From NCBI GenBank assembly GCA_013399895.1, contig VXBA01002417.1:1536218-1600217 (forward strand): DNA of 64,000 nt, given 5' to 3'. The position numbers were made by a program, and so were the translations under genes. The first letter of the stretch is position 1, and the number at the start of each line of letters is the position of its first letter. Below, piece after piece: positions 13,365 through 27,165 of this stretch. Source of the DNA: Serilophus lunatus (taxonomy: Eukaryota; Chordata; Aves; Passeriformes; Eurylaimidae). The notes under the pieces are model-generated. The model searched no databases. It had not been told where the DNA came from and saw only the letters and a list, made by a program, of their open reading frames with translations.

Positions 13365-13479
13365 AGCCAGGTTGGATGGGGCTTGGAGCAGCCTGGTGTA
13401 GTGGAAGGTGCTCATGGCAGGGGGTTTGGAACTAGGTGATCCTTAAGGCCTCTTCCAGCACAAAGATTTCTGGAACTCC
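13365..13479 (+). mobile_element. CR1 LINE 3' fragment
   Basis: Forward orientation: GCCAGGTTGGATGGGGCTTG, GAGCAGCCTGGTGTAGTGGA, then the GGCAGGGGGTTTGGAACTAG and GTGATCCTTAAGGCCTCTTC blocks. The terminal octamer tail is decayed (ATTTCTGGAACTC). It is 5'-truncated at the GGCCAGGTTGG block. Confidence 0.9.
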
Positions 13480-15619
13480 ATGTCCACATCTGCTTTTTTT
13501 GTGTCAGATGTGGACAGTTAGCGTCTGTGGATGTCCTTGAGTTTCCATGTGGATTTCGAAGGTGCTTTCCAGATCTAAGATCACTCTAGAAAATGTACCC
13601 AAAGGTGTTTTCTGTTTTTGATCTTCTTGATTCTTGTGGTATTACAACTGTGTACAGATTTATGATCTGCACATGGCTGTGTAGGCAGGTGGTAAGAAGT
13701 AGCACAGCTTGATAGGGCTTGTGGATCTCGAGAGGTGCTGCTGGTCCTCATTCCACACAGGGTGTTATTTCAGTGGTTTTTACTTCAGACAAGATGTAGT
13801 TTGGTTCTTAAGGACTGAATGTTCATAAGGTGAGGCTGGAATCCATTAAATGCTTTCCAGCAACATAAGCTCCTGGTGTAGTTTCATCCAAAGGGACCCA
13901 GTTCATAATCTTGGAGACCACTCTGGTGTGAGGTGAGTCTCAGTGGGTGTGGATGGTTGAGAGATGAATGGTTGCTTCATAGACACTCTTCTATATTAAA
14001 CAGAAATGTTAATGTAAATTGACCCATAATCCACTTAATTTTGTTGATAATGATATTGTCTCTTCCTGAAACAGGCAACACATACCTAGGCTGGAATTCA
14101 ATTACAATCTCAGTGCCAAATTATGGTACTGGTATGGTAATGTGTTTAATTTAAGTTGAACTTCTCACTCCCCCAAACCACAGTTTGATCCATTTATTTC
14201 CTCCTCCTCTTCCCTTTTTTACTACTCAGCTCAAGTATCTTGGGAATGATACCTGTTATTCTTAGGCATTGAGTCATTTCCTTCCGAAAAGAAAAGAAAT
14301 ATTGAGAATATGTAAATTATATCTGTTCATTTGTGTATTTTTGAATACAAAGCAACTGAAAGGGGTGTATTTTTTGGTTCATAATTCTTCATAATGAAGA
14401 TTTTTACAATCTCCTTATTACCTTGGACAGTATTTTGCTTTTCTTGTCTTTGTCCTTTGTCCCTGTCTTTTCCTCCCTTCCTCCTGCACATCTCCTCTGA
14501 TGGTCCAGTGGACACAGTCACTTTAAAGAATGCTTTCCACTTCAGAGCACATACTGGTTTTATTGTTTGTTTATAACCTTGCCTACTTGTTCATAATTTT
14601 TTATTTCAGCTCTCTTAATTTCCATTTTACTTGTTGCACATTGGAACTTCTGTTTCTCTCCATTTGCGACTGGAAGGAGTGAAGGAAAAAGCAGTGTTTC
14701 TCTCACACCATCTCACCTGATATGACTACTTCAGTCCTTTAAACTAGTGATTTATCAGATGGTTTACAAAGAAAAGGTGAAAAATTATGATAAGTAAAAA
14801 GAAAAATTATTTCAAGTTTAATTTTTCTTGCAGTTAAATGATATGTCGACTCATCTTTTCGACACATGCTGTCTATAGGAGTGCCAGTATTTTTTAATAT
14901 AATGTATGCTACATAAAGTGAAGATATGTGTCTACTTGAAATGTGGAAAAATCTTCAGTATTTAGTTATTATGTAATAACATGGAAAGTTTTTTGAATGC
15001 AATTCTATGTTATATATAGAAGAATTAAAAAAATTGAAGGGGAGTAATTTGAGAACATCTGCAATTTCTTATTTATGTAAAAGAATATCTCATTTTTAAT
15101 TAAAGATGGAATTTAAGGAGACAAATGGGACTATTATCTAGTAACAGTTAGTTTGCAGGCATTTTTTTGCTAGTGTTCTGCAGATTCCTGCAGGTTTGAC
15201 ACTGCCTTTGGCATTTGTGAGCAAAATGCTTTTCCTACTCTAGACAGAAGAGTTGCAACTCACTAAAAATGGAGCAGTTATCACATGTAGCAACATCTCC
15301 ATGTTTAAACCATGAGAAATAGAATTATTTTTATTATTTTTATGCAGAATTTCCTAGTAATCAATTTTATTAAAAAGATAACAGCTAAAAATTTTATAAG
15401 CCAAATGAATTTGTAGAAACATTGCTAAAGATGTTCAAACTATGCAGGAAGAGGAGATGAATTTTGGGGAGAAATTGTAAAAAAGGAGTTATCTTTTTTT
15501 AATTATTATTTTATTTAGAATGAAGTGGTTCCTAAATTAGTTTAGGAGAATTTCCTTAATATAGCTAACTTATAACAAACTTTAGATAATCCAAAATTAA
15601 ATGGCATTTCTGAAGGATG

Positions 15620-15680
15620 TGTAACAGGACAAGGGGGAATGGTTTCAACCTGAGAGAGAGTAGGTTTAGATTATAAAGAA
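15620..15680 (+). mobile_element. CR1 LINE internal scrap lacking the 3' end
   Basis: TAACAGGACAAGGGGGAATG, GTTTCAACCTGAGAGAGAGT and AGGTTTAGATTATAAAGAA match the CR1 segment about 250-300 bases upstream of the 3' end. The rest of the element does not follow. CR1 copies normally lose their 5' part and keep the 3' end, so this scrap was probably cut off by a later deletion. Confidence 0.7.
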
Positions 15681-16320
15681 AAAAAACTTGTTTGTTTTAC
15701 TTTTACCTTCCCCCTTAATTTCTTTATTTATGTTGTCCTCAAGTCTTAGCTGTGAAGTGTCCAACTTTTTTTCTACCATCTGGACAAGTGCTGCGGGAGG
15801 AACTTGAATTACCCCAGTGTTGCCATCAGGTGTTGGGCAACTCTTGGAATTTCTAACCCTCTCAGTTCTCCCAGGAGGAAATAGCTGGTTCTGTTGTATC
15901 ATACAAGTCATACCTGCTGGTTTTGCCTGTTCTGTCCATTACTTTCATAAAACTTCAAAGGTCCTGACTGGGAAAGAAGTTCAGTTTTCTGGGGTCAATT
16001 GACCACTGATGACCTAAAGGATGTCTTCCAGTCAGGAGATCTATATGGAAGAGGACTTGGTTGCAGAGCCCTCATCTCTACCTACTCTAGGCTGTTGTGT
16101 TACCATGTACTCAAGGTAAAGTCTGTATTTCAGTGGCTTCTGTGGCTCTTGAAGCATTCATGACTGAAGTGCTCTGAAGCACAGACCTCAAGTCTTGCCC
16201 AAAAAGGTAGAAGCTCTCTAGGTGGAGGTGGTAGGACGGAGTGTCAGAAAAGACTTTGGAAAACCAGAGTCTAAATTATTCAAAATTATATAATGAATTA
16301 GAAATTACAAAGCCTACATT

Positions 16321-16360
16321 TTCTTCCTTTTTTTCTTTTTTTTGGGGGGGGGGAGAAAAA
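16321..16360 (+). repeat. Poly-pyrimidine to poly-G junction
   Basis: T-rich run TTCCTTTTTTTCTTTTTTTT passes directly into about ten G and then AGAAAAAGC. Low complexity only. Confidence 0.8.
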
Positions 16361-16486
16361 GCAGAGAACCTGAAGAGTGGTCTCTCCTTGAATTAATACT
16401 CATTCTAGTGTAAATAGACTGGAAAATAGTTGCATGTAGTTTTGCGTATCAGTACAGAAAGAAAATATTAGATTTTAATCGTAGGC

Positions 16487-16545
16487 TGAGAATTGTTAAA
16501 GTTGGAAAAGACCTCTAAGAGCATCATGTCCAACTGTTAACCATG
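16487..16545 (-). mobile_element. CR1 LINE 3' tip (other subfamily)
   Basis: GAATTGTTAAAGTTGGAAAA, AGACCTCTAAGAGCATCATG and TCCAACTGTTAACC fit the reverse complement of the 3' end of the CR1 group that reads GTTGGAAAAGACCTCTAAGA. It is a short, severely 5'-truncated copy. Confidence 0.75.
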
Positions 16546-19500
16546 CTATGCTATGATAAGTGGAATATAAATTCAGCATTAAAAAGTAAGCATGTGTACT
16601 TTAAATGTACTAATTTCCAATGCTAACAGCTGCATGGAAGGTCATTGACACTGTGGAGTGCGTGGGGTCTCTGAGGCTCAGCGTGTTTGAAGTCAATATT
16701 TATGGTGCCTCTGTACCTCCTGTCATTAGCAGGAGGTTTTCAAGGGACTGGTCTTAGATTATATTTTGCACATGGCTCTTGTTTTCCTAGATACTGATTG
16801 GAAAAAAATGAAGGATATAATAGTTTTCCCGTCTGCTGATGGGTGATGAGACCAACATGTTCAGGCCATGGATGGAATGAGGGTGAATGAATTGGTGGCA
16901 AAGAGGGAGTTTGAGTAGCTTGTGTGCTTCCTGCATTTTCAAGGAGTATAAAGGATGTTTCAGCTATTGAGTTGAAGCTCAGCAGCTGCTCTGCAAACTC
17001 CGGTTAGAACAGGGGCCTGAGTTTTCTTTATCTTGAGCTTTTGCCTCTGGCCACAGATGCTGCTGGGGCTCTGCATTTCTCTTAGCTTGGATTACAGTGT
17101 TGATATATAGTAACGAAAAGAATGTGTTTTTTAAGGGATCAGATGGGATTTGGAGATAATATTGATGCCTGTTAATTGCTAGGTACACACCAAGACTGAA
17201 TGATGAAGAGGAAGACACGAAAGCTTTGTGCACCAAGCAATGTTTTGCTGTGGTGGAAAACAACTTTGCAGCCACACTGGGTTGTTACAGCATCATTGTG
17301 ATATTTGCCTTTCCGTTATCTCTTAAGATCACTTTTCCACAGTGTGTTTTGATCCATACATATTTTATTTTAATATTTTTAATCTTATTTATTTTGCCTC
17401 CCAAGATGTGGTTTAAAACCGTAACTTCATTAACTCTTACATATAACACGTTTAATTTGTCTTTAAAATACAGAGGGATGTTTAGTGTGAGAGGTAGAGT
17501 ATTTGAGGTAGAATATTTCATGTTTTTGCAGATTGCCAGTATTACATGCCAGAGCATCCTTCTGACCATGAAGCCCAACCACACTTGTTCTATTAGCTGC
17601 ACTTCAGAAGTATTTGTTTAGTTTTTCCTCAGATGGATAACCAATATGGAACATTCTGTCCACAGAAGTCTTATTAAAGAGGTTAGATCATCCTGCTAAT
17701 TAGGAAAAACTAATTAGGCAGATTGTTGAGCCTGTAACCAGAATTTTATATTTTAATGGATTCTGAAATGCAGTGTACTATTCCCTTTTCCTATTGTAAA
17801 ACACAGTTTTTCCCTTTTAAATGCCTGGAAATAGTCTTTTTGAGGAGATTATGTACTCAGAATAAGAAAGCAGTAACATTTTAATTTATGAATTTATTAA
17901 ATAAACTGTAGAAGAATATATGCTGTAAAATTGGTACCACCGTTTATTCATACCAGCCTCTTTTTGTGGCAGAGAGAATTGTTTGGTTACCTTCCTGGTG
18001 GTACGTTTCAAGTTTAACTGCCCTAAAGAGGAGTTGGACCAAGTTCATATGAAGAAACAATATAATTTGTGGCTGTGTTAAAATTAGACTTAGATGGTAC
18101 AGAACTCACAAATTACTCTTTGGCTACTTCAAGCTAAAATTCATTGACCGCTGCTTCACCGAGTCTTGGGAAGTTTATCATGTTTAAAGCTGGATCCAGC
18201 CCATTTTTTGAGTGCTCTCATAGTGCTGTTAAAGGCTTTTGGTCTGGAAGCTGAAAAATAAGCCCATTCTCAGCTGTGGGGTGACCTGGAAGGAGAACCA
18301 TTGGGGTTGGTTGGGTTTTCATGGTTCATATTTTAATTTCTGGTTTACAAGGTGCCATGTGGAAAGCAAAGGATGTTTGTGGCTGGGGAGAAAAAGTCAG
18401 ATTTGAGATACACTTAAAATACATATATTTAAGAAGAATTTCTTTTTAACATCTACTTTTGAACTCTTTTTCAACTATGCCCTGGTACTTACTAAATTTA
18501 ATTAGACTTAACCTTTTTTCAGGCTTGTCATTCTGCATTTTGCAAAATGCTTTGGCTCATGGAGAAGCTGAGAGCCGTGGGCGGTGACCTGCAGTCTGTC
18601 TCAGGACCATCCTCTGAGATGTAATTCAAGGTACAGATGTTGAAATTGGTGAGACGAGGTTGGCGGCCATCTGGAAGGTGGCCATCTGCTCCTTCCTGCA
18701 GGAGCAGAGCGCCATACTTTTGGGGGTCCCTGCCCCTGCTTGTCACAGCCTGAGTCAAGACAATTCAGAATTGAGTCTTTGAAGCCTGATTTGGGAATAT
18801 TGGCTGGACAAGTGCTCGGCATTTAAAGATGTAAGGGGCTAGAATGGGAAAAGCATGTACTTCGAGACAAGTAGGATTTAAAAATGAGCTGTATGAAAGC
18901 ACTGAAGGCTTAAGGTCATGTAGGTCAAGTCTAGAAAGGTGGAAGAAGAAACCATGGAGCAAAGGGAGACGCAGCTTGCTATGCTCATAGAAAACTGATG
19001 GAATTGTCCCATTGGAGCATGGGGCTTGGTAATTATTTTGCTAATGCATCGGGAAATATGTAGGGTCTGTACCACATGAAAGCAGAACTGTGAATGCAGG
19101 GACTAGAAGATGAAGCAGTTAAGTCCCCTTAAGGAAAAGCTTCTTGCTTCCAATATAAGGAGGTTGAGAAGACGAAAATACTGCAACACTTGTTTTTGTG
19201 GTGTCAGCCTCTGTCATTGCCTTGCCTCCTGTATTTGCTGGAGTGTCAGCTGTGGCTTTGGCAAGTCAGATTTGTGTTCAGCATCTGTGGTGACCTGTAG
19301 ATTCACACCCTTCCAACGCTCCTGCAGTTTAGTCTTCAGCCTGAAATCTGGGACTATCATAAACCAGACGGGTCTAGGTAGTCAGCATGATGTCATGTCT
19401 CTTCAGCAGTTTATGGAACAGGACTGAAATTTGTGCCAATAAATATTTTAAATTGTTTTTGTTTAGCTTCTTGAGGAGAAGAATTTCCATAGGTGAGAGG

Positions 19501-22500
19501 TTATTTTGCAAGTGGCTCCACTGTATGATAGATCACATGGATGGTTTCAGTACATGGGAAGCTTGCATCCCCTCAGTGTCATAGGTTGGAATTGTTACAG
19601 GCACTTAACAGCTTTACAAATTCTTGTTTAATTACTGGTCATTATTCTGAAGTGGATGACTCATTTAGCCTGAAGCAATGGGAAGTGTTCTAGCCCTCTA
19701 TGTAATTCTACACATACATATTTTTGCTCATAGGGGCCACAAAAATGTCTGTTTTCCTTTTTCATGTCTCATTTCCTGGGGTAATATAGAGAAAATAGAT
19801 CTGACAGGGGGTATGGAATGAGAAAAGGCATGTTGGGAGCAAATTTGTGTTAATCTGGATGGCTCTTTGTGCACACCTGAACTCTTCCCATTCAGTCCTT
19901 ACATGGAAGGGTGTGCTTGGCTCTTGCTTGTGGCCCATTCTTAATGTTATTCCTGCTATTTTTAATACTCTAATCTATTAATCCATAGTTCTATAGTGGT
20001 ATATCATTTTAGGAAGCTATTTAATGGCAGGACACTATGAAATTTCTGTTTCATTATGTTCTGTCGTGATAAAATGTTAAAGTTAACATTAAAACTAGTT
20101 CTGGTTTAACTGTCACCAGCTTTTCTTCCCTCATTTCAGGCTGTATGTCCTTTGCTGTGACATTCCATGTGTCCTGGTAGAGACCCGCTGCAGAAACAGA
20201 AGCTTTGAATATGCCAGTCTGTCTCTTGTTGCATTGAGATCTAAATAAATTTGCATTGATCTCAATAAATGGGGATGTTTTGAACCTTGACTTTCTAATG
20301 CTTTGCAGTTGGGTATTTTTTTCCATGCTTTGTCAAGGCGGATGACTGTAGTAAGACCATGAGCTGATTACTCCCTGTATTAGATAATCATTTCTTAATG
20401 TGGGAGGGATATTAAGAAGAATAGATGTGAGTGTTCTTGGAAAATTCTTTATGGAATAAGGTTTAAGCACTGCTGTTAATAGGATGCACGTTCCCTTTCA
20501 TGCTGAGTCAGATAGAGCTTGGCTGTACACCCAGGACAGAAATCAAGGAGGTCTTAGAGACACTTGCAAAACATGTAGTGATTCTGCTGTCTTTAAAAAT
20601 GGCCATTATTGCTGTGATGCATCATCACCCTTGGTTTTTAGGTGGGCAGTAGTTGGAATTTAATTAAAGACCATCCCTGCTTACATTTAGAAATGTCTCT
20701 GAAGTACCTCGTTGTTTCCTCACATCATGTGTTTGTCTTATGATGTGCCAGTGGCAAATAATTATGAGTTTGACACACCATTTAAAGCCCTGCCTGTGTT
20801 TGAGTACCCACGTGCTGGGTAGGGGCTGGTGGGAGGATGAGCAGTGGTACAGGAGGGGCATTGGGTGTCCTGATGGAAAGCCAGGGGCATCAGTGATCAA
20901 CTAATCCTGGCTTTTCTTCAGGGAAATCATAGTTAGAGATGAAATGTGTGTTTTCAATGAAATGCTCATTTGATGGATGGAGGGGTTTTTCCCCCCACCA
21001 GTGACATTATAAAAATAAACCAAAGGTTTTTGGAAGTGGGTGTTTGTTGAAATCTCTTCAACATGGCAAAATACGGATTTAAGAATTGGAGTCAGCCTTG
21101 TGAGATAAGATCTTGTAAAGGTGTTATTTGTTATTATCTATTGTATGATGGTTGGGTTTTGGTTTTTTTTGATAAAAGCTTTTTCTGGCTTATGTGACTA
21201 AAGGCAGGACAAGGTGCTGCGGGTCTAGTTTGTATTTTGTGGAGTGCTCTAAAAGATAATCTGCAAGATGTTTGTGAGGGGGGCCATGATTGTAGGAAAG
21301 ATAGAAATAATTGCTTTATTTTTATTTTTTTTAGGGCTCTGAATTTTATTTGTGTAAACTTCTTAAATCATTCAGGTTGATTGGTGACAGCCTATTATCA
21401 GTAGTTTTGATCTTCTGATGTTGGTTGGTCAACTCTAGAACAGCTCTGCTGTCAGTCCCAGCAGCTTTTCATAGAAACTTTTCTCCCACTGAAATATTCC
21501 TAAGTTTTTTCGTAATAAAAGCCCTTGAAATTAAGATTATTTAATTTTTTTTTAAAATTTCCCTCGATGTTTGCATATGAATGTAGTTTTGCCCTAGTGG
21601 CGTTTCCCCATTTTGGATTATTTTCTACCTCTGCATATTATGTGATTTCTTGTTCAAGTGAATGACAAGATGATGTATGACACACTTGAGATGGTATTGA
21701 GCAGAGTATAGTTGGAAAATTGCAGTGATAATTTTCTTTTTACATCTCAAACTTACACACCATTGAAAGGGAAAAAAAAAAAAGTGCAACAGCAACTCAA
21801 GACAAAGCATAAGGGGAAACCTCGAAAAATTACAGAGAAATTTCCATAACAGATACACAAGTAATGCTGCTTTAATAATGATTTCCTGTCATGAACTATT
21901 TTTATCATTTGCCTGCTCTCTGACGTGGCATCTATTTAACATTTTTGAGAGCCATGTTTTAATCAGATTAAGCTCAAGGAAACCGATAGGTATCTGTTTG
22001 GCTCATGACTTGTGCTTCTGTTTCTGATTTAGTCACAAGACTATTGTTGCTGGAATCTTTTAAACCCCATTTTGCTTCCACTTGCAGCCGGTGTGGGAGC
22101 CTGGAGGTTCTGTGCCAGGGATTTTCGTGATATACACACAGGGCGCGTTATGGAATTATTCTGTAAATTAAAGAAGACTGATACAAACTGTGTCTTTTCC
22201 CCATGTGATTAAATAGCTAAAAATAACCCATCTATTTTTAGTTTCAAGCGTTGTAATGTTTCTTAGGAACAAACTCACCCAAAGCAGTGTGCTAGGAAAG
22301 GCTGACCATGAATAATGCTGGATTCTGAGGTACTTCTGGAGAACAAAAGGGCTTAATAAAAGTGAATATTTTTGCAACATTTTTTATAGTGATGTAATAA
22401 TGCTTTTCATACAAGAAGTATAATGAGAATAAAATATAGATATGTATATTTTTAGTGTCGATATTTTCATGTTGTTCAGTCATTTTATTAAGTGAAAGAC

Positions 22501-24403
22501 AGCAGAGAAGTTCCTAAGCAAAATTCTTATGGTCTCTAATATTGTGCACAACCTGAAAATGTAGGAAATTACACAAAAAAAGGTGCTGAATAACAATTGG
22601 GATCATGGTTGTGCTCCGATATTAATGGATTTAGCACCTCATTCAGTGATCTCAGCATCTTGGAGCATGGGGGGAGGACCAGCAACCTGGCTTTTAAAAA
22701 AACTCTGTCTCTCCATATTTTCCTAATTTCCAGAGCAAAAAACCCCATGTATTAAATTTCTAATGACCTCTTTTGTCTGTTGCAAGCACAGAGAGATTGT
22801 ATTCAACAGCTTGGTTTGTACTGTATCTTCCTGCAGTGTATTATTTATTTGGTTGGCGTGCTCAAAAACTGCGAGCCTAAGAATTAATAAAGGTTATTAG
22901 TTACTTTCCATAATAAAATTAGCTGACCTTTAAATAAGAGCATTATACAGGGGCTCTCTAAGTGGAAAAATGACAGAATGCATTTTTATCCTGGTAGCCA
23001 TTTCAATTACTAAATCTTACAGTCACAATGTAGAAACTGTATGTAGTGATTAAATGTTGCTCTTGACTGTGTATTTGCAGACAACAATGAAATAAGTGGA
23101 ATTTTTCTCTTCAAGACAGAATTTAACCCCTCGATAACGGTTTCACCCACATCTTATATCTGATTACATTTGAACAATACAGGGGGGGGAAAGAAAAGAA
23201 GATGCAGATTAATTTTCTAAAAATGGGTGTCCTTTGGAAGTGACAGCCCTGAGAGTTTTGCTGTGGTTTTTAGGGAGTGTGATGATATGCAGATTCCTCA
23301 AGCAGCCTGTCTTAGGTCTCTACCAGGCAGACGTGATATACACCCTGTAGCTGGTCACATGCAGCTCACTCTATCAGCCTGCTATTCTTCAGTCATCTGA
23401 ATTTATCTACCATTTTAAAGAGAGATTTCCTATAAAATCCAATATTGAATCATGAAGTGAGTGCACCCACCTTTAAGTTTGGAACAGAATGTACCTCGTT
23501 TCCAAAGTGGCTGTTAAAGCAAACTTTCTTAATTTTATTTTCTTTGTACTAAATAATGACATTAGTAATTGTGCCATTATCTAGAAGAGATTTCATAAAT
23601 ACTTGAAGGATGCTCTCTATTTTTATTGTTGTTTTTGAAACATTGATTGTATAATGTTGATACTATGGCTTGGATTTCAGGTGGGCTTCAGATTTGCTTG
23701 TGCTGCTGCACTGTACTTTTCCAGATTTTGACTGGGTCTTATAACATTTGCTGAAATCCTTACAAGATATTCATCTATTTGTAGCATCATATAGGTCTGG
23801 CTCCCCATCTGTCTCTGTTTTTCATGACAACGAGGCTCTGGTACGGTTTTTTTTACTTTAGTTCTTATTCATTGAAGCCCACTGTAATGCTGTTTCTATC
23901 ATAGCTATTTGTCCAACAGCTTTTATTGATCATTTGGGATAAAATAAAAGATTTCTTCATAAGGAGAAGTTTTAACCAGCAATCAGTGAATTCACTTTAA
24001 TTAGATTCCTTTTCCTACCTTATAAAATTGAATGTAATCAGAATCCATTTATGTGCCATTAAATAAATAAATTATTAACATAATGTGGTGCCAAAAGCTA
24101 AGGAATATTGGGAAGAAAAAAGTTCTCGCTAAATTATTTTCTGCAAGGCCATCTTTATGAAGGAGTTCAGACAACTTTTATATTAGAAAGTAAGGGTATG
24201 AATCTAAAGTTCCCTCCAAATAAATCCTTATTTAACAGGATATCCCTGAGACTTTCTTTTTTTTTTTCCTCCCCTTTCTTTTTCAGTATTGGCAGCCTGA
24301 CTAAAATAGTCTCATCTGGTTTAACTAAAATCTTTGCATTACTTGGCGGTGGTTTCTTTTGTACGTGGTGCTTAGAGCTCATTGAAGCTGGAGCGTACAG
24401 GAA

Positions 24404-24420
24404 ATGCAAATCATGCAAAT
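24404..24420 (+). promoter_or_regulatory. Tandem POU octamer motifs
   Basis: Two exact ATGCAAAT octamers (24404-24411 and 24413-24420) stand head to tail with one base between them. ATGCAAAT is the classical binding motif of POU/Oct proteins. They sit in a segment (24343-24480) with about ten CpGs in 140 bases, against a CpG-poor background, which suggests an old or unmethylated regulatory element. No data here show activity. Confidence 0.45.
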
Positions 24421-27049
24421 CATCCTCGCGCTGACGATGTACAGTGGCGTGATTGAGCAGCAGTACGTATGGCTCGTGGGCTGACCACATGAAAGAAGTC
24501 ATTTAAAGACCAGATGAGCCCAAGCTGGCTCAAGTTAGACTATGTGTGAGCTTCAAAGCTTATAGAATAGCATCCTTTTTAAAAATAAATTTATTTTATT
24601 AATAACACCTGCGCCGAGTTCTTAAACAGTGAGAACATGGATGGATGAACGTTACGTTAAATATGTGCCGTGCTTAAATCAGAAGGGTAAAATTGTTATT
24701 TTTTGTGGAAATTCAGGTATGTGTTCAGTCATATCGAGGGAAGTCGACCGCAATCTAATACGCTGCTAAAAGACTTCAGTTTGTGTTTAGTGTACATGAA
24801 AGCCCAACTCTTTTCAGCCTTTCAGGTAAAAATGAAAATAAATGGAAGATAAAAGGGATTTTTTTTCTGTGTGGCAGGGTTAAGAACAAGCCTTCTGTAA
24901 GTGCTTTTGAGTGGTGAGAAGAGGGAGGTTGAGGGCTCGCTGCTTCAAATTTCTTGGTAACTGAGAAGAAAGTCCTGCATATTATTTCCCATACTTCTGA
25001 AGAGCTATTTCAGTAGTTTGTGGGCTGTGTCTTTGCAATAAAGCTGAGCCCTTGTGTTGTGTGACTCTGGACCTTGAAGGTGATGTGGTTGGGAGAGCAG
25101 CTGTGGTTGGAACACCGGGATTCATCCGGGGACCCTTGTGAGACAGACCTGTGGGCACAACCTGAGCAAACCCACAGGGGAAAATTATTGACAAAATAAT
25201 GTGCGTTTTCTTATTAATCTGACAATGAAAAGAGAGTGGATAGGATAGGTAGCAGTGTGTTTAAGAATATTCTTACCTTGGTAGTACTCAACATGGGTGG
25301 CTTTCTAGCTTCCAGTGAGAGTCTTATTTCTTCAATGTCTTTTTTTAATATACAGCACTTATTCGCTTTTCTTTGGATGTTTTTAAAAGTTGGGATTCAT
25401 TCAAATAATGTAACATGACACAAAGCTGGAAAATGTCAATCTTGAACTGTTACTGTGTCATCTCGTTTAATTTTTACTTGAAACAGTAGCCCTGAGGAGG
25501 TCTGCGGTGGGACTGGGCAGGACACTGCACTCCATCACTCTGACGGATATAATTTTGGCTTGATATTTTTTTTTTCACTAGTTTTTGCTCTTTGATTTTG
25601 TTCTTTCTACTATTACACAAGAACAAGAGAGAAGGAAAATATTAGTTTTTTATATTTTATCTACCAGGTTGCTTCTTTCCCATCAAGTCATTCCACAGGT
25701 CTTGGAACAGGGGAGAGGGACATTTCCCATATATATTTTTTGTCCTTTAAGTAGTAACTATATTTCTCTCTTTAATTTCATATATGAAGTCAAGAAGAGT
25801 GTTTCACCCTTGCTGTGTGCCTGCAGGTTGGGGCAGCTCCCACTGTGCTGAGCACATGTGAGTGGTAGTCATAGGGCTTATTGGGGAGTTTTAGATTCAA
25901 TTTGAGCTAGAACATTTAAGATCCTTCCTTCTTTGGGGTTTGTTTGTTTATTCATTTATTTTAAAGGGAAGGGGAAAAAAAGGTGGATGAAGGGTTGGCA
26001 TCCTGAAATCATTGGGGAAAGGAATATTGTGAATAAATACTGTTTCCCTTAACAAGTTTGTAGAGAGATCCCTTACAGGGAAAATTCATGAGGCTTCTGG
26101 GCAGGCGTTTATACATCCAGCACACACTTAGTGTTTTAATGGAAGCAGGAATTTAAATCACAGTTAACATTAAAATATCTTTTCTGCTGTGTGTAAGACA
26201 TACCGAGATGCAGGAGCTAACAGAGAAAGCAGCAACGAAATCTTACTGCTTGTATCCATAATAATTTAATATAATTTAATATCCATTTCAGTGTTTGACA
26301 GGAAGTAAAGATTACTTAAATATTTGTACCTAAGAGCACAGGGCTGTATAAAGGTCTTTGAATTTTCAAGTTAATTTGTTTCTTCCAGCAATATATAGAG
26401 ATATATACAGAAAATTAATCCCATATGATTGTACAGCTACCAGGGCTCCAGAACTTTTTTGGAAATACGCTCCAAAGAACATCTCCAGTCATCTTGACAA
26501 ACAGCTTGAGTCAAGTTTCCTTTTCATTTGCTCCTGAAAGGTTTTATGTGTAGTTCAAAGGCGTCTCTGGAAAAATGGTGTTATTTGGAGTCCTTGACCA
26601 AAACTACTTTGCTTTGCTCAGGTTTTGCAGATATGAAAGCTCATTGCCCAGCCATCTTGAACAGATTTTTAGCTTTCTGTGATGGAGAGATGCACAATCT
26701 TTTCTCAATAACAGATTAGCTGCTGTCAACAGTTTTCCTGGCCACAGTTTAAGTAGCTCAGTTCAAAATGGTTCATAGTTTTATGGTGGATTTTGCTAGA
26801 AAATATATGTGTATATAGTATTTATATATGTCATGTACCTGCATGTGCATGCACATAATCATAGTGCACACACATCTGTCTGTGACTGAAAATATGATAC
26901 CTGGAACTACTGAATCACTCTGTGTGGCCTCACAAAGGTAATATTTTGGGACATCTGTCAGGTGCTGTGGTGAACAGGGTCCATAAGAAACATAAACAGT
27001 AACATGGTCATGTTAGAGTTGATTAAATCACTAGATTGTGACACTCCTT

Positions 27050-27165
27050 TATCTTCAACTCTGGCTCAGGCTCCTGAGTTCTCACTGTGGCCCTGGTCCT
27101 CTTGGTGGCCCTTGATAAGCAGGCCTTGGCCTCAGTTTCTTAATCTTAAAGATTAAAAAGCATCT
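27050..27165 (+). mobile_element. Possible MIR-like SINE remnant
   Basis: TCAACTCTGGCTCAGGCTCC, then CCCTTGATAAGCAGGCC and GGCCTCAGTTTCTTAATCTT resemble the forward MIR order (CTGCCACTTACTAGC, CCTTGGGCAAGTTACTT, GTGCCTCAGTTTCCTCATCT). Only the CCTCAGTTTCTT box is convincing and no 3' part is recognised. Confidence 0.35.

Noticed and set aside
18685..18708. 8-bp inverted repeat TCTGCTCC...GGAGCAGA
   Set aside because: Short perfect palindromes of this size are expected several times in a window of this length; nothing else marks the site.
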